Part shown: positions 19,814 through 28,509 of the stretch, piece by piece | Layout: each line of letters opens with the position of its first letter | Position numbering within the stretch: the first letter of the stretch is position 1 | Assembly: GCF_015209965.1 (NCBI RefSeq) | Contig: NZ_MU158690.1 | Coordinates: 647,515 to 711,514, forward strand | Direction: 5' to 3' | DNA: 64,000 bases | Source of the DNA: Sphingobacterium pedocola | Lineage (GTDB): Bacteria > Bacteroidota > Bacteroidia > Sphingobacteriales > Sphingobacteriaceae | The notes under the pieces: generated by a model | The model's input: the letters and a program-made list of their open reading frames with translations, nothing else | What the model was told of the DNA's origin: nothing | The model's database searches: none | Made by a program: the position numbers and the translations under genes

Positions 19814-22474
19814 ATGAAGAACCTCAGAACTGTATTGTCTTTCCTTTTGCTTTGCGGAGTTTGCTATTTCAGTTATGCCCAAGGGATAGACCAGCTTAGC
19901 AATACCGCTCAGGTGTACCATGCCCGAAATGTACAGGAAAAATTTTACCTCCATCTCGATAAGACGAACTATACTACCGGGGAAACAATATGGTTCAAGG
20001 CTTACAGTACCATTGGAATAGAGAACCTGCTGTCGAACTGGAGCAGGATCGCCTACGTGGAGCTGATCGATCCGGCACGCGGTAAGGTCAATTTCATCCG
20101 TATCCCCTTGGTCAACGGGCTGGGTGTAGGGGATTTTACCCTACCGGATACCCTTACCGAAGGGGCTTACCGGATCCGTGCCTACACCAACTGGATGCGT
20201 AACGACGACGAGCAGTTTTTCTATGACCGCACGGTACAGATCGGCAATGGGCGATCGGACAATACCTACAGCCAAACGGCGCTGAGTGACGACGGGAAGA
20301 CCTATTCAATTGAGCTACAGAACAACGACGGTTCGAAGCTGCGTAATATCCCCGTAGCGTTCGAGATCAGCGAAGCGGGCAAAAAGGTGAGGAAACAACA
20401 GGCTGCTACCGACCATACCGGCCGGGTCACCCTGTCCCTCGACAGCGATCCCGGAAATACCACGGTCCGTTATGAATTTGAGAATGCGGTAGGACACCGG
20501 GTGAGCAAGCTGCTCACACCCACAGTCCGATCTGGCGCACCGGAGGTACATCTGCTTCCCGAAGGGGGCAGACTGCTGGCGGGCTTCGCGAACAGGATCG
20601 GCGTGAAGGCGATCGATGCGCGCGGACTGGGCATACAGACAAAAGTAGTTTTTCTCTCCGGAAGCGATACCTTATCTAGTATACAGACGAACGTACTGGG
20701 CATGGGGGCAGGCACGTTTTCCCTCAACAAAGATAATGCAGTCCGGGCAGTCGCCGAATTTGAAGACGGGAGGACCCAGGAACTGGTTATTCCGACTATC
20801 CATAGCTCGGGCTATGCCCTTCTGCTGGATACGCGACCGGATACAGTAATTTCAGCACAGCTGTCGATGTCGGATGACAAGATTAACGGCAAGGATATAC
20901 ATTTTATCGTGCATCATCTGGGGAAAGTATACCTCCGCGCAACGGAGCCCGCAAAATCTGCGCAGCTGCGCTTTAGCGGCAGTGCGGCAGGTCTGCCTAG
21001 GGGTATGCTTACCCTGAGTATATTGGACGATCGGCTTGCTCTCATTACCGAACGACCCTTTTTCCATTGCCCTGCGTCCGATCCTTCACCCTTGTCGATG
21101 GCCTTGGCGAAAGAAGGCTATACGACCCGTGAAAATGTGACGGTGGATCTCCACTTGGAACAGGACAAGCCATCGGTGGGTGTTTTTTCGGCCTCGGTGG
21201 CCAGGTTGGACGGCGAGGAACAGGACTTGTTGCCGAATATCCTGTCGACCTTATTGCTCAGTTCGGATATCAGGGGCTTTATCGAATCCCCGGGTTATTA
21301 TTTTAATGATAGCGTGCCAAAGCAGCAGGACCTGGACTGCCTGATGCTGACGCAGGGCTGGCGCAGCATCGACTGGACGGCCCTGGATACGTCAAAGGTA
21401 CTGCCCTATGGCCGAGAATTTGGTATCAAGGTTAGCGGTTACACCCGAAAGATCGGTCGGGACGCGCCTGAGCCGGACGCAACGGTGCGGCTCTTTCCGA
21501 AACTGAATTTATACGAATATAAGGAGACGCGCTCGGCAGCGGATGGCTATTTCGAGTTCGATGACCTGCTCTTTTCCGATCGTAGAGGTTTTATTGTGAG
21601 CGCGAAGGACAAAAAAGGTAGTAATCGGATCGCTATCCACCTGGACAAGCATGAGCTACCGGAAGTGGGCATGAACAGGAACAGTCCGCTGGAGCAGCCA
21701 GATGTGAATACGCTGCTGTCGGACGAGATCCGTGCATCGCAGAAACATTTCGATCAGTTGGCGCGTGTGGGACTAATGGATGGCTCGATCCTGATCGAAG
21801 AGGTAACGGTCAGTAAAAAGGTAGGGAAGGCTTCATCCCGGTCAAAGAACCGCAACGGCCCAGGCATGGCAGACCGTGTATTTAATCAGAAAGATATGGA
21901 AGGCTATACCTCGTTATCTGGATTTATGTGGGATATGTTGTACAATATTTTGGAACCGAAAGGGAAATGGGATACGACGACTGACATGCCCTTAGCAATT
22001 TTTTTCGTGGATGGACAGCAAGTAAGATTGGGTGCGGTGGAGCGTATTGATCCCGATGCCTTGGAAAGCGTAGAGATGTTGCGGAGAGAGGATGGTGCTG
22101 TGTACACTTTAATTTACCAAAGTGAATTAGACGAGGCGGGGTGTGACTTAGTGCTTATACTAACGACCAAACCCGGACGTAATGCGTGGACTAACAACAG
22201 CACCAATCCCGGTAGATTAACCATTAATCCTCCGGGTTTACATATCAGCAAGACATACTACAAACCAACATACGAGGTAGATAGCGATCGGTCTAAATTT
22301 ACCGATCTGCGCACCAGCATACATTGGGAGCCGAGTATTGTGGTCAATACATCTGGAAAAGCCAGCTTCGATTTCTATACGTCCGACGAACCGGGCATCT
22401 ACCGTGTTGTTTTGGAAGGGTTAGATCTAAGCGGCAACTTGTATAGAGAGACTACAGATTTTGAGGTGAAATAG
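19814..22474 (+). CDS. Exported MG2/macroglobulin-like protein of SusCD loci
   Basis: An 886-residue exported protein: signal peptide MKNLRTVLSF to YAQG, then an MG2-like Ig domain (about 40-135) with KFYLHLDKTNYTTGETIWFK and further Ig-type repeats; a carboxypeptidase-regulatory-like stretch lies near 540-610. The C-terminal region contains IFFVDGQQV, a TonB-plug-like piece, and ends with a macroglobulin-type strand region (KASFDFYTSDEPGIYRVVLEG). Such proteins are common in Bacteroidota and of unknown exact role, thought to be surface or periplasmic and receptor-associated. Base use is odd: roughly 20000-21800 is visibly richer in G+C than both its own 3' end and its neighbours. Confidence 0.75.
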   Translation: MKNLRTVLSFLLLCGVCYFSYAQGIDQLSNTAQVYHARNVQEKFYLHLDKTNYTTGETIWFKAYSTIGIENLLSNWSRIAYVELIDPARGKVNFIRIPLVNGLGVGDFTLPDTLTEGAYRIRAYTNWMRNDDEQFFYDRTVQIGNGRSDNTYSQTALSDDGKTYSIELQNNDGSKLRNIPVAFEISEAGKKVRKQQAATDHTGRVTLSLDSDPGNTTVRYEFENAVGHRVSKLLTPTVRSGAPEVHLLPEGGRLLAGFANRIGVKAIDARGLGIQTKVVFLSGSDTLSSIQTNVLGMGAGTFSLNKDNAVRAVAEFEDGRTQELVIPTIHSSGYALLLDTRPDTVISAQLSMSDDKINGKDIHFIVHHLGKVYLRATEPAKSAQLRFSGSAAGLPRGMLTLSILDDRLALITERPFFHCPASDPSPLSMALAKEGYTTRENVTVDLHLEQDKPSVGVFSASVARLDGEEQDLLPNILSTLLLSSDIRGFIESPGYYFNDSVPKQQDLDCLMLTQGWRSIDWTALDTSKVLPYGREFGIKVSGYTRKIGRDAPEPDATVRLFPKLNLYEYKETRSAADGYFEFDDLLFSDRRGFIVSAKDKKGSNRIAIHLDKHELPEVGMNRNSPLEQPDVNTLLSDEIRASQKHFDQLARVGLMDGSILIEEVTVSKKVGKASSRSKNRNGPGMADRVFNQKDMEGYTSLSGFMWDMLYNILEPKGKWDTTTDMPLAIFFVDGQQVRLGAVERIDPDALESVEMLRREDGAVYTLIYQSELDEAGCDLVLILTTKPGRNAWTNNSTNPGRLTINPPGLHISKTYYKPTYEVDSDRSKFTDLRTSIHWEPSIVVNTSGKASFDFYTSDEPGIYRVVLEGLDLSGNLYRETTDFEVK

Positions 22475-22626
22475 CCTTGAAATTTTGATAACCGACCGCT
22501 GAACGGACGACTATATCATCACAGAAGCCTTTTATCTTCCAAGTCGAGTTCCCCAAAGATCTCGACATATTTTAAAGGTCCAAATATGGCTATCTGGACC
22601 TTTCTGATAATTGTCCTGCTGTCGTT

Positions 22627-22980
22627 CTATCCCGGACAGTTCATCGTGACATTGGCATAACTACCTGATCCGGAAACTGAAACTCCATCGTTTGTGCATC
22701 CCGATAGCACAGCGCAGTTTACGACATTTTCCAGCCAGATACCGCTCCCACTACAGTTATGTATTTGTGCATTGTTGAGACGGATATTATTACTGCCCGT
22801 AAGAACGAAATATTCGCGGCCGCATTCGCGGGCGATCAAATTGCGGGTTGTCACATTGCTGCAATTATTGGCTAACCGCAGACCTGCGTAACCGCCACCG
22901 TAATTACACCGGTAGGTATTTACCGTTCCGAGCATCCCGTTCACGGGGTTTTACATCTGGTACAATAGACGTCGGAAAAA
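22627..22980 (-). pseudogene. Remnant of right-handed beta-helix (pectate-lyase-like) protein
   Basis: The - strand frame from a GTG at 22944 to a stop at 22627 encodes about 105 residues with the spaced Asn/Gly pattern of parallel beta-helix enzymes (NNIRLNNAQIHNC, GIWLENVVNCAVLSG). A stop codon precedes the GTG. Joining the frame immediately upstream across a CCCC run at about 22945-22948 continues a plausible protein (IVPDVKPVNGMLGTV), so one extra C explains the break. Only the C-terminal coils are left and no signal peptide was found in frame. Family identity (pectate lyase or related) is inferred from fold pattern and the pectin context. Confidence 0.55.
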
Positions 22981-23022
22981 GAGGAAGTAACAATCAAAAA
23001 TGCAGCAAAAAAGCACTATCTT

Positions 23023-23511
23023 CTAATTTAATTTGGCATCTTCTTGTCGAAGGTACTCCAATATCGCCTTAGCTTCGTTCTCTTGCAAACCTACGTTTAC
23101 CATCATACTTGGGAAATTTTCTTTGATGGCAAGTGCATCGGGATCCTTCTCAAACATCTCTTCTGGGTGCAGTATTAAATTCAGTATCCATTCCGGTGTT
23201 CTTTTCTTGGTAACACCTTTTAAAGCTGGCCCCAGTTTGTCTTCGCCGTGTTCATGACACATCGTACACTTCACGATGAAAAGTTTATTTCCTTCGTCTG
23301 CAACAGTCTGGTCAAATTCAGGTTGTGTAAATGACGTTATAGGTCCGATCCCTTTGTTGCCTTCTTTAAGGTAATCGTGGACGACCATCTCTTTAGGTTG
23401 GTCTGCTTTTGTCTCCGGTGGAGTTGCTGAACTGTTTGTCTTCGGACTGTTGTTGCACGCAATCGCCATAGCGAGAAGACCAACGGCTAATATTATATTT
23501 AATCTTTTCAT
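23023..23511 (-). CDS. Small c-type cytochrome lipoprotein
   Basis: A 162-residue lipoprotein (lipobox LAMAIAC) with one heme-binding CTMCH motif (about residue 86) in FIVKCTMCHEHGEDKLGPALKG and a likely axial Met in NFPSMMVNVGL. This is a class I cytochrome c. It is the last gene of the - strand copper/heme cluster, 23 bp after the outer-membrane protein gene. It could carry electrons to or from the two di-heme enzymes upstream; that role is inferred from context. Confidence 0.85.
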   Translation of the reverse strand: MKRLNIILAVGLLAMAIACNNSPKTNSSATPPETKADQPKEMVVHDYLKEGNKGIGPITSFTQPEFDQTVADEGNKLFIVKCTMCHEHGEDKLGPALKGVTKKRTPEWILNLILHPEEMFEKDPDALAIKENFPSMMVNVGLQENEAKAILEYLRQEDAKLN

Positions 23512-23534
23512 ATCTATTTATTTTACTGGTGAAA

Positions 23535-24485
23535 TCAAAAGGAGAATGATACATGGGTCATAAAACGATTTTCAGCCTTTATACGTCCGTCTGCGAGATT
23601 TTGATTGATCGGAGTCTGAAAATTTCCACCAATAGAGATTGCCCCGACATTGATTTCAACACCTGCAATTCCCATCGTGGAATGTCCTCCAGACTGGGTA
23701 ACGTCAAAACGGTTATAAAGCACATCTTTTGGCTGTGTTTCATATAGCACACCTGCATTTGGAGAAATACGTACTTTGTTCTTTATATTGAACTTATAAT
23801 ATGCCAGTGCATTAATCGTTAATTTGTTGGCATAGCGATAATCATGCTTGTTTTCTGTGTTGATCTTATACGTTGCATTGACGTTGAGTCCGGCATCCAT
23901 CAAACGAATGTCGTAAGCCGCATTGATCATAAAATCTGTACTCGCCGTTCCTAATTGGAAGTTATTCGGAGCGCCCATCTCTGCACTGGATTGTTCGCTG
24001 GTATCATATTCACCGGTAGGTGTCTTGATTCCTGCCCCCACCCATAAGGACTGCATCAAAAGTTTGTTCGTTCCTGTCGTACGGACATCATCGAGAAGTT
24101 TGTAATGCCCCATAACAACTATATCGCCAAGCCCGTTCTTCTTTCCGGTTTCCAGACTGTTGTTACCAATAGTCCGCTCATTGAAACTATACGGAATGAT
24201 AGCCATAGCTCTCCAACGTTCGCCAAAACTCCATGCCCCCCAAAGTTCCATCGTACGATAGGTTTCATTGGTTGAATTCGGTGTACGGATACCGTTAGGG
24301 CCGAGGTGGGTCTGTAGTCTATTCTGTTGGTATCGTAAACCCACAAACCGTTTGTTAAAGTCCGGCAAGATACCCAGATAATAGCTACCTACGCCGCAGC
24401 CGCAAACATCACAGGCTACTGACACAGGCATATTCGCAAACAGTGCGACAACGGAAAAAATCGATAGTATAATTTTCTTTCTCAT
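23535..24485 (-). CDS. Outer-membrane transporter-like protein with CDVCGC N-terminus
   Basis: A 316-residue protein with a signal peptide ending near ANMPVSVA, whose mature N-terminus is CDVCGCGVGSYYLGILP. A predicted beta-barrel follows (alternating strands, Gly/aromatic turns, C-terminal FMTHVSFSF). The clustered cysteines look able to bind metal. The barrel resembles uncharacterised transporter-type OM proteins found with cytochrome and copper genes. Its place between a di-heme enzyme and a cytochrome suggests a role in copper handling, which is not proven. Confidence 0.65.
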   Translation of the reverse strand: MRKKIILSIFSVVALFANMPVSVACDVCGCGVGSYYLGILPDFNKRFVGLRYQQNRLQTHLGPNGIRTPNSTNETYRTMELWGAWSFGERWRAMAIIPYSFNERTIGNNSLETGKKNGLGDIVVMGHYKLLDDVRTTGTNKLLMQSLWVGAGIKTPTGEYDTSEQSSAEMGAPNNFQLGTASTDFMINAAYDIRLMDAGLNVNATYKINTENKHDYRYANKLTINALAYYKFNIKNKVRISPNAGVLYETQPKDVLYNRFDVTQSGGHSTMGIAGVEINVGAISIGGNFQTPINQNLADGRIKAENRFMTHVSFSF

Positions 24486-24495
24486 ATTCCAATAT

Positions 24496-25563
24496 TTAAT
24501 TGACGATAAAATCAGACCCGAATGGTTCTGATAGTAATTTATTTGACAAAAAGGTAGGATCTTCCAATGTTTTCAGAAAGGCCATTAAATCTGTTTTTTC
24601 ATCCTCGGTCATAGCAATGCCCAAAGTTCCGTCAGCTTGCCGGAACAGTGGATCCAATGTGGGTGAATCCACCATGTCATAACGGTAATGGTCGAGCATA
24701 CGGCTAACGGTCAGATAACGCCCATCGTGTGTATAGGGCGCAGTAAAGGAAAGATTCCTTAAAGAGGGCACCTTGAATTTGTATTCGTCATTTACGTTAC
24801 CCGTTACGATAGCTCTTCCTTTGTCATCACTTCTATTGGGACGTATACCATTGTTGCGATAGCTAAGATCCGTGAATAGGGGTTCTTTGTGGCAGTTCGC
24901 ACAGTTATTCTGAAAAAACAGGTAACCCCGTTGTTGCGATTCTGAAAAGGAAGCACCTTCTTCCTTACGCATCACTTTGTCGTATTTGGAGTCACTACTG
25001 GTGGCCATGAGCATAAATTGCGATAAAGCCCTGAAAAACAAAGCGTCGGTAATCTCTTCCGTGCCGAAAGCTTTTTTGAAGAGTGCCGGATACTCGGGAC
25101 GTGCCCTTAATTTGAGCAGCACGTTGGGTACCGTCTCGTCCATCTCCACCTCACTGTGAATAGCATTCACGCCTGACAAGTCGAGATCAAATACTCCACC
25201 GTCCCAAAAGAACTCATGGTGCCAGGCCAAGTTCATAATCGGCATGGGATTACGTGTCCCGAGCCGGTCATCTATCCCGTGGCTTACGTCATGCCCATGA
25301 TGCGTAAATCCAGCGCCCTGTATATGGCAGCTCCCACAGGCAATGGTGTTATTTCTGGAAAGCCGGGGTTCATAGAAAAGTTTTTTTCCTAATTCGAAGC
25401 CGTCTTTGGTCACTGGATTTCTGGACAGGTCATAGGAGGGTTTCGGAAAATTGGAAGGCTGTACAAATCCCAAGAATGTTTCCTCGTCCTCCAAGATGTC
25501 ATTCCCTTTCTTGCAGGCCCACACCACTCCAAGTAGTAAGGTTAACACCAATATCTTCTTCAT
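24496..25563 (-). CDS. Di-heme MbnH/MauG-type enzyme (cytochrome c peroxidase family), copy 2
   Basis: A 355-residue lipoprotein (lipobox LLGVVWAC) with two CxxCH heme motifs: CGSCH (about 78) and CANCH (about 221). It has the family segment FTAPYTHDGRYLTVSRMLDHY. In the methanobactin-associated MbnH, a relative of this family, the di-heme centre oxidises a Trp of its partner MbnP to kynurenine to build a copper site. It starts 15 bp after an MbnP-like gene, so that partnership is the best inference here. A plain peroxidase role is the alternative. Confidence 0.85.
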   Translation of the reverse strand: MKKILVLTLLLGVVWACKKGNDILEDEETFLGFVQPSNFPKPSYDLSRNPVTKDGFELGKKLFYEPRLSRNNTIACGSCHIQGAGFTHHGHDVSHGIDDRLGTRNPMPIMNLAWHHEFFWDGGVFDLDLSGVNAIHSEVEMDETVPNVLLKLRARPEYPALFKKAFGTEEITDALFFRALSQFMLMATSSDSKYDKVMRKEEGASFSESQQRGYLFFQNNCANCHKEPLFTDLSYRNNGIRPNRSDDKGRAIVTGNVNDEYKFKVPSLRNLSFTAPYTHDGRYLTVSRMLDHYRYDMVDSPTLDPLFRQADGTLGIAMTEDEKTDLMAFLKTLEDPTFLSNKLLSEPFGSDFIVN

Positions 25564-25578
25564 CTCTTCTTTGTTTTA

Positions 25579-26478
25579 TTAATTCGAGGAAAGCTCCTCT
25601 TCACTCCGCACATAATTCTCGGTATGGTCATGCGTAAACAGGGAGCCAAAATTACCCGCGATATTCCCGCTGTCCTCTTTATTGAACATGACGTTAGGTT
25701 TATCCGCTATACTCAACTTATACGGGCCATTAAAGATCTGCATCAGGTCAACCATCAAATGGACATTGCTCCTTAAGTCTGCTCTCACATGCGCCAAATG
25801 GTCCCCACTGGTTTTGGTCAGGTCAACTGTAATGACTTTGATATTGTTCATTGCTTCCGGATCGTCAAAGGGATAACCGAAACCACCGATATGATATTTG
25901 AATTGTTTATTACCAGTAGGGTCACCTTGCTGATCATCTGTTACCACGTCACTATTCCCTTCCAGTTTGAAGAAGATATAACCCTGGCTCCATGTCCAGA
26001 ACATACCCGCATGGCCTTCTCCCGGATTGAAGGAAAGCACCCCTGTTCTTCGTTCCATAGGCATCATGTTTCTTTCCTGATCGACTCCTATCATAAACTC
26101 AACTTTCGTATAATCTCCTTCCGGCACTTTGACCTTTGTAAAGCGGGTCGTTCGATCTGATCCATCTACCATAAAATAACTATCGTCCTGCGAAACGGTA
26201 TAACTACTTCCATCGGCTTTGTAAAGCTTGATATTGCTGATGTAGTACATCAGGATACGTATACTGAATTGCTCGCCCTTTCCATTTCGGTACAGATAGT
26301 TAGGGTCGATATATAATCGGTCTTCCCCAACGATATGGTCAAACTCAATAGAGAAATCGCCCATTTTAGTTTCGTCAATAATATCGTCATCCTTTTTACA
26401 GGCCGATAGGAGAAAGCAAAACGCTATAAGTGCGGTCGCCATATTCTTCCAGTTTCTTTTTATCATTTTATATTTCAT
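25579..26478 (-). CDS. MbnP-like periplasmic protein, copy 2
   Basis: A 299-residue lipoprotein (lipobox FCFLLSAC). It has the MbnP layout: a first strand DFSIEFDHIVG, a conserved YYISNIKLY segment, a VPEGDYTKVEFMIGVDQ motif and the Trp-rich block GMFWTWSQGYIFFKLEG, with acidic and His-rich tail residues (LFTHDHTENY). MbnP proteins bind Cu(I), partly through an oxidised Trp made by MbnH. The gene lies 5 bp after one di-heme gene and 15 bp before another. Confidence 0.8.
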   Translation of the reverse strand: MKYKMIKRNWKNMATALIAFCFLLSACKKDDDIIDETKMGDFSIEFDHIVGEDRLYIDPNYLYRNGKGEQFSIRILMYYISNIKLYKADGSSYTVSQDDSYFMVDGSDRTTRFTKVKVPEGDYTKVEFMIGVDQERNMMPMERRTGVLSFNPGEGHAGMFWTWSQGYIFFKLEGNSDVVTDDQQGDPTGNKQFKYHIGGFGYPFDDPEAMNNIKVITVDLTKTSGDHLAHVRADLRSNVHLMVDLMQIFNGPYKLSIADKPNVMFNKEDSGNIAGNFGSLFTHDHTENYVRSEEELSSN

Positions 26479-26483
26479 ATCAA

Positions 26484-27605
26484 TTATTTAAAAGGACTTG
26501 AAAATTCCCTGCTTTTTAAAAATGTCTCATCGGTCAACGCATTCAGAAAGGACTTAATGTCCTCGACTTCTTTGTCCGTCATCGGTATGCCGACCTGGTC
26601 CTTGTTCTGGTATAATACCGAAGCGGTAACAGGGGTATCTTTAATGTCGAAACGATAATGATTTAATACCTCATCTATCGTTTTAAACCGCCCATCGTGC
26701 ATATAAGGTGCACTGACCATCACATTGCGCAGCGTGGGTGTTTTGAAAGCTCCCAAATCCAGTGGATTGTAGGTAATGCGGTATCTCCCCCAATAGATGC
26801 CCTCATGCGATCCATCACCAAAATCATCATCTATGCCGTTATTGTGAAATTCATTATCCGTAAATAATTCCCCTGCGTGGCAAGAGCCACACTTTTGGCG
26901 AACCAGATTCAGTCCCCGAAGCTGCTCGGCAGATAGCGCGTCCGGCTGCTCTTCTCGACGGTAAAAGTCGTATGGAGCATCTGCCGAGATCAACATCCGC
27001 TGGAATTGCGATAGCGCCATAGCCGTTCGATGCTCGCTTGGCAGTTCCCCAAATGCTTTCTGAAATAACTCCACATAAGTAGCATCCGCACGCAAGCGTT
27101 CCACCAGCACGGGTAGGTACATGCCCATCTCGTCGGCATGTGTCAGCGGACCAAATGCCTGTGATTCCAGATTGGTCGACCCTCCGTCCCAAAAAAAACC
27201 CTTGTCTGCCCAGGCTAGATTGAACAATGTGGGCGAGTGCCGCTCCAAAGGCTTACCCGATACACCAGCTGTGGTGAGTGCCACTCCATCGGAAAAGCCT
27301 TTGCTTTGGTGGTGACAGCTTGCACAGGACACCTGTTTATTGGCGGACAAAAGAGGATCGTAGAAAAGCCGCCGGCCCAATTCAACGCCCGCTTTGGTCA
27401 GTGGATTGGATGGTATACCAGTCTTGGGGTCAATAGCAGATTCCACCGCTTTGGGAAAAAATGCAGGCTGACGAAAAGCAAAAGGAATCTCCTCCTCTTC
27501 GGCAAGGGGTAGACCATCATCCTTAGAACAGGATAATACGCCGACCAACCCGACCAAAAGGACGAAGACTCCAGTGAAATGTTTATTTCTTAGCTTTATA
27601 GACAT
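26484..27605 (-). CDS. Di-heme MbnH/MauG-type enzyme (cytochrome c peroxidase family), copy 1
   Basis: A 373-residue lipoprotein (lipobox LVGVLSC) with heme motifs CASCH (about 93) and CGSCH (about 239) and the family segment PYMHDGRFKTIDEVLNHYRFD. It is clearly paralogous to the other di-heme gene of this cluster but well diverged. Its ATG overlaps the stop of the upstream MbnP-like gene by one base, which indicates translational coupling and supports an MbnP/MbnH pair. The substrate is inferred from this coupling. Confidence 0.85.
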   Translation of the reverse strand: MSIKLRNKHFTGVFVLLVGLVGVLSCSKDDGLPLAEEEEIPFAFRQPAFFPKAVESAIDPKTGIPSNPLTKAGVELGRRLFYDPLLSANKQVSCASCHHQSKGFSDGVALTTAGVSGKPLERHSPTLFNLAWADKGFFWDGGSTNLESQAFGPLTHADEMGMYLPVLVERLRADATYVELFQKAFGELPSEHRTAMALSQFQRMLISADAPYDFYRREEQPDALSAEQLRGLNLVRQKCGSCHAGELFTDNEFHNNGIDDDFGDGSHEGIYWGRYRITYNPLDLGAFKTPTLRNVMVSAPYMHDGRFKTIDEVLNHYRFDIKDTPVTASVLYQNKDQVGIPMTDKEVEDIKSFLNALTDETFLKSREFSSPFK

Positions 27606-28477
27606 TAATTTGCTTCCACAGAAACCGAACCCGCTTCTTTGAATGTTAGCGATTTACTTAAGAAAGCATCGCGAAAAGCTTTCATCAGTTCTTTTTTGCT
27701 TTGGCTGATGCTGTTGTTGGTCCAAGGCTGATCGGTAGCGGACAGTAATTCTTTGACATCCACGTCCAAAGTGATTTTTGCCGAGTTTTGAGCATCAATT
27801 TTCAGTGGTGTAGCCAGTTCTATAGTTTTTTCAGCGCCATCAAACAGTTCGTTGGAACCTGTTTCCCACGACAGTGCCTTCGAAGTTGGTGTCCCGGCTG
27901 CCCAATGCATGGTACCGGCCAAGGTCAAGAATTTGTAACTCGTGAACCACATCCAGCCATCACTGACACCCATTCCGTTCAGCGAGCCTAGTTCTCCTGC
28001 AGTCAGTGTGATATTGTCATTATATTTTTGATCGACACCGATAGAAAATTTGATGGCTTTGTATTCACCGGAGGGGATGTCTTTGATCGTTACTTTTTCT
28101 CGTTTTTTTGCGGGATACTTCTCTCCGTTGATCAAATGTTCTACTTCAATTTCATTGGTCTCCTCCACCAGATAGTAGGAGTCTGGTAAAGCATGCTCTT
28201 TATTGTCTTTGTCAACCAGTTTGACGTTGCTCACCCAATAACGGAGACGGTTAAACTCGAATTCCAGATCATAAGTATCTTCGGAATTAACAAGTTGATA
28301 GGGATATTTCTTATTCAGTTCAAAATCTGAGTCACCATATCGGGCATCAAATGTCAATGACAAAGATCCCGCCTGATCAGCGTAGACAATTTTTTCAACT
28401 TCTTTAATTTCTGTTTTGTCACAAGATGTGAACACCAACGCAGCGATGGCTGCAAAAAATAGATTTTGCTTCTTCAT
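27605..28477 (-). CDS. MbnP-like periplasmic protein, copy 1
   Basis: A 290-residue lipoprotein (lipobox LVFTSC). It has a conserved first strand SLSLTFDARYG, the YWVSNVKLVD segment, IPSGEYKAIKFSIGVDQ, and the Trp block DGWMWFTSYKFLTLAGT, followed by HWAAGTP. It matches the second copy in layout but not closely in sequence, so the two pairs are old paralogues rather than a recent duplication. It is 32 bp downstream of the FixH/YtkA-like lipoprotein gene. Confidence 0.8.
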   Translation of the reverse strand: MKKQNLFFAAIAALVFTSCDKTEIKEVEKIVYADQAGSLSLTFDARYGDSDFELNKKYPYQLVNSEDTYDLEFEFNRLRYWVSNVKLVDKDNKEHALPDSYYLVEETNEIEVEHLINGEKYPAKKREKVTIKDIPSGEYKAIKFSIGVDQKYNDNITLTAGELGSLNGMGVSDGWMWFTSYKFLTLAGTMHWAAGTPTSKALSWETGSNELFDGAEKTIELATPLKIDAQNSAKITLDVDVKELLSATDQPWTNNSISQSKKELMKAFRDAFLSKSLTFKEAGSVSVEAN

Positions 28478-28509
28478 TTCTCTAATTATTATACTAATTG
28501 GTTTGTTTT

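Noticed and set aside
22574..22603. 9-bp inverted repeat AAAGGTCCA/TGGACCTTT after the macroglobulin-like gene
   Set aside because: No T-run on either strand, so it was not called a terminator; an operator role has no gene to serve.
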